Source of the DNA: Spirodela intermedia
Taxonomy: Eukaryota > Streptophyta > Magnoliopsida > Alismatales > Araceae
NCBI GenBank assembly: GCA_902729315.2
Contig: LR746274.1
Location: 3,809,037 to 3,873,036 of the forward strand
Reading direction: 5' to 3'
DNA length: 64,000 bases
Shown in pieces: positions 12,301-25,253 of the stretch (the stretch's first letter is position 1; each line of letters opens with the position of its first letter). The position numbers and the translations under genes are program-made. The notes beneath the pieces are model-generated. The model saw only the letters and a list, made by a program, of their open reading frames with translations. It did no database searches and had not been told where the DNA came from.

Positions 12301-15300
12301 TCTCCAGGCAAATGTGTCCTTGGGAATTTATTTAACATCTTTTTGACATTTGTTCCAAATTGGATTGATGAATATTCACCTCGTTAAAACGTTTGTAAGG
12401 TCTGTGTTATGATGTGTCTTGTATAATTTATTTTTTTGGTTTATTAAACTTACCCAGAGTTCTGTGTGTTCACTTTTGGAAATAACGAGCAAAAGGGGTG
12501 TTTATATCCTAAGCCTTGCAAAGATGACCTGAAATGACTGTATTCTTCATCTTTGCATTATCATAGCTGCGTCAGCGGTGTTGGACACTAAGCTCTGCCA
12601 TTCAAATTTAAGATGTGAAATCGTCATATCCTTTTCTTTCTAGAGAAACTGTTAAATATATTATAAGAGGGGATAAACAAAACCATTGTGGAGGCTCATT
12701 GAATTTTTTTTGCTACTTGAATGTTCAGCAGAGTTCATTTCCAACCCCACAATCTGTCTAAATTTAAATGTTCAGCAAAGGCCTATGATCCTTGGGACGC
12801 TGATGTTTCCTTCAATGTTGATAAGAATGCCTGTCTTATATGATAAAAAAGTCGAAGTTAAGACATGAGAGTGTTGGTGGAATATATGCATATGTGCACT
12901 GAATGATTAATATTTTATAGTAAAGTTGATTGAACGTGCTCGAGATGGTAGTAGTTAATTACTCAAATCATGAAAATGTTTGTGCCTTCTGTGTTAATGA
13001 AATCTATTGGATTTTGTTTTGTTTTTACTTGATGGGGAAATTTCTGAAAGTTAGTATCAGGATATTCGATATCTTTCTGTCACCGAGATGCTTTGACGTT
13101 ATTGCTTTAAAGTTGAAGATCAGCCTACAGAATATATGATCGGGAACTTGTTTTTTTTTTCCTTTTTGGGTATGAGCTACAATATTTCCCCTATGTGCAT
13201 TGTCCACAAGAAATTCTCCCTCAATTTACGAAAATAAAATGCAGACTTTTGTTGTCTATTTGAACTTTCCGATTGCTTATCAAAGTATGATTATAACTTT
13301 CATGTAAAATCATCCTTGCGTGAAATGGGATTTGTTCTTCAGAGCTGTGCTGAATTGGCTACTTGATGTCAGTAATTTTCTTCTAAAGGTTGACGGTATA
13401 TTTAATTTTTATGATCAAATCATGTGGACGATATTGATTGATCTTTTATATTTCTTTCTATACGTAAATAAACTATTTCGTCATTCGGTAAGGTTTGGGT
13501 ACAACTTTTACTGTTTTGAGATTTTATTCCTGTATTCTATTTACTTTGTTTTCTGGACAAATATTCTTTCACAATGTCCAACTTTTACCAAATATGCTGC
13601 ATGAACTGTATTTTTCTATGATTTAATTTAGCATCATATTGTTTCTGAGGGCCAAGCAAAATGGGTTCTTTTTGTTATATTTGTGATTTATCCGTTATTA
13701 ATACAAGAGAAAGGTTGTTTTCTGGTCTAATTTATCTTCTTTGTATATTTATTTATAAAAATTAAGATTTAAATTTGAGTGATAATTGTTCCTGTTTAAA
13801 GTTAATATTTGCCCTAGCCATCAAAGCACATTTTATCTTATATTGGAGCATTTTTTTTGTTAATAAGCTTATAGAAATTTATTTGTAAAGAAACCTTATT
13901 TTGATGACTTTCTCATTTAAGAATTCTTTTTTTCATAAATATTATCTACTGTGCTAGAGGTGCAATGTTGGAAATTATTCATTCTAACATGAGGTGCTGA
14001 TTATTATAATGTTTTCTGAATCTATGGAAACTGTGTAATGATTCTCGTTGTGTAACATTTCAAAACTCTGGCTGTGTGGTTGACAACCCTACTGAGGCAA
14101 ATCCATTCATTGTCCGCAATAATTGTGCTTTGCCATCCTGTGACAATGAACCCTAATCAAACATGGATGTCAAAGAACGTTGGATTCTATGAGTGGAAAA
14201 GTCAGGAAGTTCACTTATTGGAGAAAGGATCACAGAGTGTCCGTGAGGGCATATCATTTCTAGTTTTTGTTCTGGTGTGAATTTTAGGTGGAGAACATGT
14301 GCCCATAGGTGGCTTGAGCCTAAAGGGCCCAGAGAGTAAGAAAGAGTTATTCTTCCAGCGAAGGAATATTTATCTTTTGAGGATTTTTTACAGTTCGAGC
14401 ATGTTTTAGAGGGCACTTTATGATCTAGCAAGTTTCAGGAAGAGTTGTGTGGGAAACAGGCCAGACATACGTCATGACATGGATCTGACCTAAGCTGAGA
14501 GATAATTGCTTGATCTAAAACAAAGATGTTCATAAATTTATCAGATTTAAATGAACTCCGGGAGTTATCAGATTTAAACAAAGACATACGTTATCATACT
14601 TTTCACTTGGTCCTTTTGAACCTTTGAACTCTCTCTCTATCTCTCTCTCTTTCTCTCCTTCTCGCTCTTAATGAGGAAATCCTTCAGGTCTTTTTCCTGC
14701 AATTTGGAATATCTTATGTCTGAATGAAGAAATAAATAAAACAAACTTCATGAAAAATTAAACCTGAGTTACGTTTAATCAAAAAATGAAATAAATGATC
14801 TACCATTTATGCTCTTATATAATATGTACATCAGAAAATTGAAATTTCTTTCTTGCTCATTATTTATTGCTGAGCATTGGATCGTGTTTATAATGGTGCT
14901 ATTGTTGAAGCTCAGGTTGTTCTATGTGATACTGTTTTAGATAAAATAGGTTTGTGTGCATAATTTTAAGGAGTATACTTGGAAGCTTTATCAGGTAGTA
15001 AGATACATGGCTTGATTTACATTGTGTACCACGACAACAGATTGTCCCTTCTTGGTTACACTGGCTTAATCCTATCTGCCATGGTGCCAAAATGGGCAGT
15101 ATGAAAAGACAAGCAAAGCATTTTAGACAGAATGGCTTCTGGCTTATGCAGGCGTCATGCATAGATGCTGACTGTATGCCTGACATTGGAGGATATCGCG
15201 TCCTCATTTTTTTTAAGCTTAATTTATACATAATTATGAAGAGTAATGCATTCGCTCCCGTGAAGATTTGCACTGAAAGTTTTTCTTTGTTTTTTGTTTA

Positions 15301-18300
15301 TGTCGGAATTTTTTTAGGTGTAATCTCGAATGAATAATATGTCGGAAGTGTTTGGAACCCGTTCAACAGCTTTTTTTTTAAAGCAGCTGTCCCTACAGTT
15401 CCTCGCCCACCTTTTAGAAAAAACGTGTGTGGTACATCTTTTCTCGTTGTTTTTTCTCATTTTCCTCCATGCATTGGGCTGGAGTGGCATGCATACTTCT
15501 ATTTGATAGGACGTATTTTCGTAACAATTTTTTGTCGTTTAATTATGTAGCCAACTTAACAGTGCAGTTATTGATCTGTCTGCTATGGTGTTCTGATAAT
15601 GGTTTTTTCTACATCCAAATTTACCCGTCCTTGAATTCCTTTTGGCATTGTTTTAAGCCTTCCATAATTGTATCTATTTATGCTTTTCAATTCTTCTCTG
15701 CAGTTCTCACCCACCTCTGAGCATATATTACTGGCGTATGGTCGCAGACATAGTTCTCTTTTAAGGAGTGTTGTTTGTAATGGGGAGACGACAATTCCCA
15801 TTTATACAATTTTGGAGGTAGACAACTACGGCTCATAATGAGATTGTCAATTTTATTTTTTGGATTTAGATTCAGTTTCTTTCTGGAATTCTTTGTGAAT
15901 GCCTCACATGGTGATGCTATAGTGGTTTGAGGATGATGTGAATGCCTTTGGTTTTTACAGTGGATTGCAGATAAAGCTGAAATGATCGTTATCTGATATT
16001 AATTTTCCTACGCATGATTTTTCTGTTACTTTAGGTTTACCAGTTAGTACTTTAATCAACTTCTCTGAGAATTAACTTTTATTCCGTGAGTTTATCGGTT
16101 TAATAGTCATTTGTATGATATATTTTTTTATATGGTATTGTGGAGAATTTGTGATGATTGTTGGCCAAAAAATTATTTTCTAGATATTATTTGAGAATTA
16201 CGTGAGGGTTTACCCCTCATAAGAATGACTCTCCTTTCTACCCTGCTGAAAATTAATTCCTTGAATGGGTGCACATGATCAAAGATTTTCTATTCTTGAA
16301 TTACAAATTGGTTTCAGAGGAGTCACATGAAGAGGATCATTTCTAGTATACAGGCTTGTTTGGAGGAAAGGATTTTCATCCGGATGGAGTCCAGAGGGTC
16401 ACTACTGTTTATTTAAAATGAGGAAACAATCTATAGTTTTCACTTTAGATCACCATTTCGTATGTGCACTCTTTTGGTTCCCCATGTGTAGGTGGATTCA
16501 TTGCGCAATCATAGATCAATAAAAAATGATTCAATTAGAGAATTGGTAGAGTTAGCGACTATTGGTAATAAACCGAATAGTCATTTGTGCTGACAGACTT
16601 TACAAAGAGGACCATTGAGAATCCTTCTTAAATGTGATCATTTTACGTGTCCTACAACAGACACGGATAGGGTGGAAGACATATTTGTTTAACTGAAAAT
16701 TTTATATGATACCAGCTAGCAATTGAATAGAATAAGTTTGGTGGTTGCTTTTTTCTCGTATCAATTTGTTAGACCGTCTGATTCTTGCCATGTAAAAAAT
16801 TTGAAGTTGGCAAAACCTTGCTGATCGTTTGTTACTGCTGTTGTTTAAAATGTGTATTAATATTTTAAGCAATAATTGTGACAAAGGAGGAGATGATATA
16901 GAGGTGTCCGGAAATACCAAAAGCTTTGCATCCCTCCTTGTCTTGGATGGCCCAGAAAAATCCTCAAGCATTGGGATTTTTGCATTCCCACAAATAGGGA
17001 TTTATTTTGGCTCTTGGAAAGCATTCTAGGCCCATATTAGCAGAGTTGAGGAAATGACAGTGATGGGTAGGATAGCTATGGTTGCCAAATGAAGGGTTGT
17101 TGAAAGCTGTTTGGTTTATAATTCTGAGAGAGCAGGGCATTCTAAATCTCCGAATCTGCGTTTCATGGGAGATATGCCTGAAAAGATAGTGTATATCCAT
17201 GTGGGATAGTCTCAGTTATACATGTCACTTGCAAGTGTGATGGTGGAAGACAGCTCACTTGATGAGAATTTGAGGGCTTTGAGATTCTTTCATCCATGAG
17301 TACTCTCCTTCATTGTTTGCCAATGTTTCTGCTGTTTTCTCTATCGTTTTCACCAGCATGTTTTGTTTAACCACTCCCTCTTCAATGGAATTATTCTAAA
17401 ACTGAAACGTCTTGAGGCACTTGTGGGTTCAGTCATTGCTCAAGTCATGATGGCCTCCTGTAATCATTTCTTGTTTCCATGTTTCTGGTGATTCTTTTTC
17501 ATCTGTTGGGAGTGAAGTTGCTCATTTAAACGTCGTTATATCCTCATTCTAAGCAGACAATTGGACGTTCCTTTGTTCATATTCATTGCATTTTTGACAT
17601 AGGTGGCTTTGTTGATTTTGCCTTGCGACCTTTTATTGTTTGAAGCGTTACGTTCATCTTGCTTCAACTTCGGCCGCCAGGCATAGCCTAGGCATGGGTT
17701 CTCTGACAGTAATTGGGTAACATGAATTTGAATTGCGTAAATTCCCATAGTAATGCGTATTAGTTCTAGTTCTTCAAGAAAACTCTCCATGTTGAAAAAT
17801 ATATCGAATGATGGGGGACGGATGAAACATTGAGAAAAAATAGAGGGCCGAAAGAGGTGTACCTCCGAGCAGGAGGAAGCCTGGAACAGCAGGAGAAATT
17901 GTCAGATGGCGAGGGTACTGTTGGTAAGAGGATAAATCCCGAAACCTACGGGAAAACCATATGAGGGTACCCTCGTGCAGTAAGAGGAAGCTCATAATTC
18001 CGTTCTCCCACCGTTTGAACTAAGGTTAGAAATATATATATCTATCTATATGTGTGTATTCAATGGTATGGGGTTCTCGGACCGAAAAAATGGATCTGAG
18101 TGTAGGTTCTCAGACCCAAGATCGATCTGAGACTTAATGAGTTAGTGGGCCTAGACATTCATGTGGCCAACTGACACAGGAAAATGATGTTTACTTGTTT
18201 TCAACAGTATGGAGGCTTATTATATGGAGCTCATATAATCGTTGCCTTGATATTATCTTATATTATATGATGTTATTAAAAAAAAATCAACATTGTCTAA

Positions 18301-21300
18301 CCTTGGTTTAAGCCAAGGTCTACTAAAAAAAATTTAATTAAACAAAATATATAGAGTTCATCAGATCTACTTAGATGTTAGTTACTCAAAGATTTAAGCG
18401 TTGATTTATTGTTTACTCTGGTGCCATCTTACATCGTCGATGTATCTATCATTGGAATTGAAGGGAACATTAAGTTATTTTTTCTCATCCTTTGATTACC
18501 TGAGTGGTTGGGATTGGTTATCATCATTGGTGGTCAGTGTTAGTGATTTGAGGGAGTGATGACTGATGTAATGGATACAAATTTGGAAGTTGGAGTCATT
18601 AGATTTTTATTGATCTTTTCGTTAGACATATTGTGATAGACAACGGTAAAAGATCATAGTTGATATGAGTTTGTCAATGAAGATGAAAATATTGCAAAAC
18701 AACCTTTGGGATTTCCCTTGGAGATGTACTTGTAGTTTTAGGGGTGGGAGTTATAAATGTCACCTAAAGAAATACCTGCTCGTGTAATTTTCGTGAAGGT
18801 TTTCATCAGTCATCGTTTTTCTTGTTTTTGTTCTTAGGTTCAACCAAACTAATTTTCTTTCAGAATGTATCGTCCTTGACCTCGACCTCGTTTGTGATAA
18901 CGTTTGAGGCCAGTTTGTTGTAATGGTTAGAAAGTTTGTGATGTGGACGTAGTCTCCGCACAAAAGGCATACTCTATAGAGTCTTCTTCCAGCATATTTT
19001 GTCTCGTTTTCGCCAATCTCTGTCTGTATCTTTCTTTGAACTTGGTATCTTCACTTTATCATCCTTGTTTAGACTCATACTATCTTTTGTCATTCCTCGT
19101 CCCTTTCGCTCTTGAAGATGCTACGTTTTAGTCTCTGATTAACACTCTGGACCCACACTGCTCCTTTGAATCAATGACATTCCTCTTTCAGGGAAGGGGT
19201 ACACTCGTGCATTCCGCCACAGTAAATATGTATTCTCATTTCCTGCAGCCAATAACTTCTTCAAGGCATTCCACGCATTGGGCAACGAGGGGATCTAGGG
19301 TTGCTCTAGTGGTGAACTTACTAAAAAATAAGATGATATGAAAAACATGAGGAAAATGTAAGGAAATGGGAAAATAAGAGAACCAAAGGAAAAAAAACTA
19401 GAAAGAAGGGCATGTAGAACAATCCTATGTAACCACTGCGGGAGTAGGCATGTCTAACTTAAGACTCCTATCTCTCTCTTTCTGTGTATAATTTCGTATT
19501 TATGTATGTATACAAATTAATTTTTGTCCAGTTCTGGACAACCAGATAGGCCTTGGGCCATATGGTCAGGTAAAATGCGAGCTCAAATGTATAGATTTCC
19601 AAAAGTTTCTATTTAGATGGCTGTCATTACATTGTCGTATATTGAACATTGAAACTATCAAATTATCATATAATTTGCATCTTTTTTTCATTAAGGACCT
19701 TGTTATTGTAAATCATTTGTTTCAAAATCCAGACCTTTACAAATTGAATGACCTGATTCATTGAATCCATGTTGGGTCATCATAAATTCCAAGTAAGCTA
19801 TCTATTATTTAACTTAATGTGTGGTTTATCATTTGCATGAATGAACTTGTTCATATGCTCGTGTACCAATGTTTTTAGCTATCTAATGCTCGTTTTTTTA
19901 CTTTCAGTGCGTTTTGTTATTTTTAGTTGTATATATGGAAAATGTGGCACTTTTTTCATGGAACCTTTTAAAAGAAGTATTTTTATTCTGTATCCTGTAA
20001 ATCTAGGTCTATAGGGCTTCAGACATGGAGCTTGTGAGGGTTCTTCCTAGTGCAGAGGATGAAGTTAATGTTGCATGTTTTCATCCTTTAGTAGGAGGCG
20101 GCCTTGTTTATGGAACAAAGGTAATCATTTGAATTCTTACCAGTGTTTTAGTCAACATGTACTAAATTGAGAAATGGTTCTATATTGCAGGAAGGCAAGC
20201 TTAGGATTCTTCAGTATGAAGGTCGTCATTCCGCATCATGTTCAGAGCAAAGTTTCTTTCAAGACGAAAACACAATTGAGGTTATATTTTGTGTTTTAGT
20301 CATTAATAATGAATATTAAGTCATTAAAAATGTTAACATTTACCTCCATTTATTGTGTATCATTTTTACATATTTATGCAAATAATGTTTTCCGTTATTG
20401 ATGATTCTTCTGTTTAATATGGGTAAGATGCATCATAGTTGGGTGATGATATGCATGATTCAATCCTACCTTCTTGGCAGTCAAGGCTCTCTCTTTTAAA
20501 AGTTTATGAGTAGATCATCTTTTGAATGGTAGGAGGAAAAATTCCATTAGTAACTTTGATTTCTTCTGTAGGTCGAGAGACGAGGGCTGGAATGCTGAGA
20601 AGTATTGATGAGAACTGTACATAGAAGAGTGCAAACATCTTAACTGGTTAGTTTTCTGACTCATTTGACTTCTCTTCACATGCTTTTCTATAGAAGTCAT
20701 TAAATTGGTTAGTTGGAATGCTGTTCTGTTCTTTATGCTGATTTTTTCCCTTCAAATGGCCTGTATAAAAAGCCGCTCGGCATTTCAGTCCGGTTCCTTC
20801 AATTTTTCGGTCCGATGAAGCAGAACTGCACTATTCGCATCATCATGACCAATAAAAGGGATGAGAGGCTCGGCATTATAAAAAAAAATATTGTGAAGCA
20901 AAAATGCTTCGAAGATGAACCCGTTCACAGGTGATAGTCAGGAATTCTTGATGGTATTGAGCCGGAAAGACCAAATAGTTTTCTGCCGTTACCTTATAAT
21001 ATCCATTTATATCCATCTCTACTTGGTGATAATTAAGCCATCCGTGCTTTTTCTTTTAACTTTTTTCTCTTGAATTGCATGTGTGAGACTTAACAAGCAG
21101 CGTCCATAAATCTTTCCCAACATAAAATTTAACCGTTTGAAGGTGTTTTCATTTAACTTAGGATGGTTTACTGTGATAAGTAGTATCCTTTTAATAATCC
21201 TTTCCGCTGAGTTGCATCTTGATCAAGAAGAGAGGGTGTTGTCGTCCGAATCAAATTGTGCATCCCTTCAAGAATGAGCTTAGGTTGATTACTGCGTCCG

Positions 21301-22664
21301 AATCTAACTGGATTGTTTCTCATTGGTCAATTATTGCTCATGTAAATTATTTTCTGTAAGTAGCTTCCCACAGAACACATTGTCTTTCCATTGACGGCCT
21401 GATATTCTCTTCTTATTGGTTCTTAGCAGATCTGAGTTTTAGGGAAGCCTCGAACTGCCACTTGAAACAGGATAACTCCGGAAGTTCCTACTGGTTTTTC
21501 TTCACGAATGCTCTCTGTAGTCTGCCAACTCTCTAGCATGTGTCCTCATGCTTGCGAGTCCAAAGGGGGAAGTATATGGTGGAATGGGTTAATTTCTCAT
21601 GAAAGAATTTTTTTCATATACGATATATGGATGGTATTGTTCTCTGGATCGTCATCATCACCCTTCAGATGTCCGAGTTCACCCTCGTTCGTTTATACTG
21701 TGGACGGAAGAATCTTCTTCTACGTGTGTAGCTTTTGGAGGGGCAAGGTCTGATGAGCTGACGCTGTTTCTGCTGATGTCTTGTGGAATCAACTCATTGG
21801 GTTCACTTTTCGATCGGTTGTGACGCATTGTAATGCTCAGTAACAGGAATTAGCCCATGAACAGGGCTTCACCCAAAAAAAAAAAGGGAAAATGTTTCCC
21901 ATGCGAACCCTTTTTTTTTCAATCAATTATCCCTCACATTGGTTGTTATTATATTCTTGCAAGCAGGTGATACGCAGTATCAGAGATCATCTTCATGATA
22001 ACTAATGCGGAAGCCGGTGAAACCAGTAGGAAGCATCACGAGTCGAATGTATTGGACAGATTTTTTATTATTATTATTATTATTATTTTATTTTTTAATG
22101 GTTGAACTCGTGATCTTTCTTCTGGATGTGTTGTAGCATTTTTTTATTTAGCCTCCAATAAAAGTGATTTTTGCTTTTTAAGCAGGGTTGCTGTGTTGGT
22201 CCTTGACTATACATTTCTCTGATGTTTCAGATTCAAATGGGAATATTGCTCATTAATATGGTAAAAGAAAGTGAGTTAGCTTAATCTTTCAGAATTTGGG
22301 AGTCACTAGAAAGTCATTTGGCATTCATATGAGGATTTTCTACTTGCTGTTGCGTTATAATTGATGTAATCCTGTCTGAAAGGAGAACCAGAAATATTTG
22401 GTTTGTCTCAACTCCTACCTTGTAATCTTTTGGCTCCGTCTTAGTTGGGTGATGTCTATGCGGGATTGCAAGGATTGCGGTATTTCCTCTGTTGGGTTGT
22501 TGCTTTCTTTTTCTTGTTCATTGTTTTTATGAGTTAAAGGACTGGTAATCTGTCTTGCTGAGAATAATCTCCTTTCCGTGACCCAAAATTGGTTGTGAAA
22601 TCGGGTTATTTATAGTTAATTCACTGTAATATTTGCATACTCTGCATTGCTGCAGAACCTGTGA
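6315..22664 (+). CDS. AMBRA1-like WD40 protein (split beta-propeller), 14 coding exons
   Basis: Exons: 6315-6412, 7385-7540, 7764-7880, 7969-8053, 9745-9853, 9992-10059, 10204-10329, 10412-11595, 11883-12086, 12230-12290, 15704-15817, 20007-20120, 20191-20280 and probably 22656-22664. All junctions are GT/AG and the frame closes to about 844 aa. Residues about 85-250 hold WD40 blades; LASTHGDHTVKITD and SGHRRTPW closely match animal AMBRA1, a CUL4-DDB1 substrate receptor acting in autophagy and cell-cycle control. The 1184-bp exon 8 encodes a polar, Ser/Asn-rich, probably disordered insert. Exons 9-13 return to blade-like sequence (HFSPCGRFLAACV, FSPTSEHILLAYGRRHSS, VYGTKEGKLRIL), so the propeller is split around the insert. 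I infer a CUL4-DDB1 adaptor or autophagy role. The last exon adds only Asn-Leu-stop and follows an unusual donor (GTTATA), so the C-terminus is provisional. Introns reach 4.2 kb. Confidence 0.88.
6555..6633 (+). repeat. short direct duplication in an AMBRA1-like intron
   Basis: The roughly 30-bp motif CATAAGTTCTAYAGAACAGT occurs at about 6560 and again at about 6610, each preceded by a GTGAGA- or ATGAGAG-like block. It is a local tandem duplication inside intron 1 of the coding region. Confidence 0.7.
8717..8750. repeat. perfect 12-bp inverted repeat with 10-nt loop
   Basis: GATAATAGGCGA at 8717-8728 is exactly complementary to TCGCCTATTATC at 8739-8750. It lies in the 1.7-kb intron between coding exons 4 and 5 of the AMBRA1-like gene. 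Confidence 0.85.
9174..9389 (+). repeat. tandem duplication of about 90 bp
   Basis: The block beginning TTTTAAGGTATTGATTTTTC (about 9174-9260) recurs, diverged, beginning TTTTAAGGTATTGATATTTC (about 9297-9389). Order of sub-motifs is kept (ATTGTAG, GAAATTTCC/GGAATTTCC, TTTGAAA, GTGTAATC/TTGTAATC). It lies in the same intron as the hairpin at 8717. Confidence 0.75.
12291..15703 (+). other. 3.4-kb intron of the AMBRA1-like gene, no second gene seen
   Basis: AT-rich intron sequence between splice-defined exons, with a short CT-rich stretch near 14632-14660. Open frames here are short and unsupported. No transposon ends were recognised. Confidence 0.6.
15818..20006 (+). other. 4.2-kb intron of the AMBRA1-like gene, no second gene seen
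   Basis: Bounded by the donor after the ILE codons of exon 11 and the acceptor before VYRASDMELV of exon 12. It holds no recognised coding sequence or element. GC-richer patches around 17050-18000 gave no supportable protein on either strand. Confidence 0.6.
20281..22655 (+). other. putative last intron or 3' region of the AMBRA1-like gene
   Basis: If exon 14 is right this is a 2.4-kb intron; otherwise it is mostly 3' untranslated or intergenic sequence. It contains an (ATT)n tract at about 22063-22095. No other gene was recognised. Confidence 0.45.
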
Positions 22665-23294
22665 TTGTCTGTTAAATATGACGCATACTCAGATTCCCCA
22701 AGTACACTCCCAGATGATGGGAGGCTCTCTGCTCATATGGTGAGTTACTTAAATTTGCAATTTCTGATTTATTTATTTATTTTGTTGGCCGTACAGATAG
22801 ATATTTATTCTGATATTTGCTTCTATGTGATCCTGTTATATAAGTCATGATTATAATAAAAAGGTTTATACGGGTATAAGACTGATGTCATGAAGAATGA
22901 ATGCTAGCGACGTACGTATCTGCTATGCATGAATATCAGAGTATCATGAGAATATCAGATGCCCTTTTATTGTGATAAAGATTGATTTACGATTAGTATC
23001 ATCTCAATATTGCTACGGTTGATTCCGTTAATCAAGTGGATTCGAGACAGTTGAATCCTCCACTGATTTCTTCTCTGAAATCAATCTTGTTTTATCAACA
23101 TAATTATGAATCGCAGCTCAAAACTGAATCTTAGAACAATCAGAAGACGTTGTATGGTATGGAATGGCTTCGTGATAACTAAAGAGTCTTGGTGTTGGCT
23201 GCATAGTATGGAACGGCTGATAAGAGAGCAGAAACAGAACAAGGCTTTTCTTCTTCTTCTTCTTCTTCCACTTCTGTACGGCGGAGGACCATGC
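22665..23294. other. convergent intergenic spacer between the AMBRA1-like gene and OBAP1
   Basis: Both flanking genes end into this spacer. AATAAA at about 22855 could serve as a polyadenylation signal for the plus-strand gene. A short (TTC)n tract occurs near 23248-23268. No gene was seen. Confidence 0.5.
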
Positions 23295-24203
23295 TCAGAC
23301 GAGGGCCCTCGGCACTGGCTCCGCCGGCGGGAGCTCCGTCTCCCTCAGCTTCAGCGCGATGGCCTTCCCTGCAGCGTTCGCGAGCGGGTGAATCCCGTGC
23401 TCCGGCCCTCTCATGTAGGCCCTGCTCTCCCTCTCCTTGGCGAACGACCTCCCAAATCGCTGCTCCACAGCTGATATCCTCTCCACATCACCAAAATGCA
23501 TGCACCGAAATCTCTGAAGCGGAGGGAGGGGGGGGGGAGAGAGAGAGAGAGAGAGAGAGAGGGAGGAGTGCTTACAGTGGGCGAGGTCTTCCCGGAGCTG
23601 GCCGTCGCCGGTGAGGGCCATCATGATCTGAGGGAGGCCCAGGGGCAGCGCGTCTCCCCCGTCGACCTGCCAGAAGTGGAAGGTCTTGCCGTAGGTCTTG
23701 CAGACCTTCTCGAGGTCCATGCGCTCAAAGACTGCGGGGATGGAGGGCATGAAGAGGACACCGCTCTTGACCTCGTACTCGTGGGAATGCCAGAGGGGCT
23801 TCTCTTCGTCGGGGAGAGAGAGGAAGAGGGTGTCGGAGATAATGTACTCGACGCCGATTAGGCGGGCGGTGGAGTCGGGGCTGTCGTAGATGAGGCACTG
23901 CCGCATCTCCTCGTTCTGGTGGGAGCAGAAGTGGTGAGCCTCCACCTGCCGGGTCGTGTCGTCCGCGTAGAAGTGGAACCTACGGAAACAACCACACCAC
24001 CACCGCAGCACCATCAGCACATCCCATAGAAGATGAGAAGAGAGAGAGAGCGAGAGAGAGAAAGAGAGAGCGAGATGGTACGCGCAGAGGTGCTGATGGA
24101 TTTTTTTGACTGGGGCAAAAGATTGGATGGCGCCGGTGGCGGTCTCAAGCATGGCGGTGCTGGTGTGGGTGGGCTCCCCCGGGATCTCATGGGTCGTCGC
24201 CAT
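23295..24203 (-). CDS. OBAP1: oil body-associated protein 1 (OBAP1, DUF1264 family)
   Basis: Three exons on the minus strand: 24203-24082, 23979-23576 and 23470-23295, all GT/AG, giving about 233 aa. The length and almost the whole sequence agree with plant OBAP1: [105 protein letters not shown] and [24 protein letters not shown]1 associates with seed oil bodies and is needed for normal lipid-droplet structure in Arabidopsis and maize (family knowledge). The ATG at 24203 is preferred because [11 protein letters not shown] fits the family start; an in-frame ATG at 24227 would add eight acidic residues. Both introns contain GA-rich microsatellites right after the donors. The coding sequence is much more GC-rich than its surroundings. 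Confidence 0.92.
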   Translation of the reverse strand: MATTHEIPGEPTHTSTAMLETATGAIQSFAPVKKIHQHLCAYHLALSFSLSLSLSSHLLWDVLMVLRWWCGCFRRFHFYADDTTRQVEAHHFCSHQNEEMRQCLIYDSPDSTARLIGVEYIISDTLFLSLPDEEKPLWHSHEYEVKSGVLFMPSIPAVFERMDLEKVCKTYGKTFHFWQVDGGDALPLGLPQIMMALTGDGQLREDLAHCKHSSLSLSLSLSPPPLPPLQRFRCMHFGDVERISAVEQRFGRSFAKERESRAYMRGPEHGIHPLANAAGKAIALKLRETELPPAEPVPRALV

Positions 24204-24227
24204 CTCCTCCTGCTCCTCCTCAAGCAT

Positions 24228-24561
24228 GTCCAGGTATCCGTTGTAGTAGCAAGCGACTGCCTTTCAGATGGGACCCCGAGTCGGCCAGAACCCGGTCGAC
24301 GTTGCACGTAGACGACAGATGCTGGAGCGAAGATAGACCACGCGGCATGCCATTTGAGCTTGCACGTCATGACAGACGGCGCTCCCTTCTCCGTACGTGT
24401 GGCGACATTCGAGAATCGAGAAGTAATTGACAAATATACCGTCGTCAATATTATCATTGGGAAAGTTATCTGCTGTGTTTCAATTAGCACCAGCAGAATA
24501 TCACTTTACTCTTACATAAGAGCAAAGAGCTTACTTGGCCCTAAAAATTTGCCCAACAATC

Positions 24562-24600
<39 letters not shown>

Positions 24601-24812
24601 GTCATATCGCAGACATAAGTTGAGCTTGACAACTTTTCTCTTCTCTCTCTCGCTCTATGTATCTATCCATCTATCTCTCGCGCTCTCTCTCCCTCTCTCT
24701 GTCTCATTTGTCTATCACAGACTTATCTAGACCAAATTTGTCTCCATCTATCTCTCGCCCTCTCTCCTGAGCTTCACCTCTTTTCTCTTCTCTCTCTCGC
24801 TCTATGTATCTA

Positions 24813-24861
<49 letters not shown>

Positions 24862-25253
24862 CACACCAGTTTGTCTAGCTACATCCCTTCTCTTTCCTCC
24901 AAGTTCACTCACTTTTTCGTTGCACGACTCCTTCCCATGTCTTCTCACCGTCGTGATACCCGACATTCAAATGGTACTCGGTGCCCAGAATCAATATATA
25001 CGCATTATTCACGTGCTTCGTTCGAGCGTTTACCAGAGACAATAACTTATTCGATGAGTTATTAGCGAAACCATCCAGGTTCGCCCTTCTACTTAAGTCA
25101 CCACTCAATAAACGAGTCATCCTGGCGAGATAAATCATAGACAGCCTAGAATTCCACAGGTTCGTCAATGGGAGGTCGGTCAGAGGACATATACACAGAT
25201 AATGTTAGAACATTACTAATGAAGTTGACCTCAACTATCTGGACGTGTTGACT
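24228..25253. other. OBAP1 upstream region and 3' flank of the next gene
   Basis: Contains OBAP1 promoter candidates, including ACGT cores near 24299 and 24364 and a GGCATGCC palindrome near 24344 that resembles a seed RY element. It also has several CT microsatellites and no convincing coding sequence. The open frames at 24871-25168 look like chance. Confidence 0.45.
24563..24857 (+). repeat. CT microsatellites with a duplicated unit
   Basis: Pure CT runs at 24563-24596 and 24817-24857 bracket two copies of a unit. Each has CATTTGTC..., then GAGCTT, then TTTTCTCTTCTCTCTCTCGC, then CTATGTATCTATCCATCT. The copies start near 24597 and 24706, so the unit expanded by tandem duplication. Confidence 0.75.

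Noticed and set aside
24014-24490. Long minus-strand frame overlapping OBAP1 exon 1
   Set aside because: Different frame from the OBAP1 exon, runs through a GA-rich intron and has low-complexity translation.
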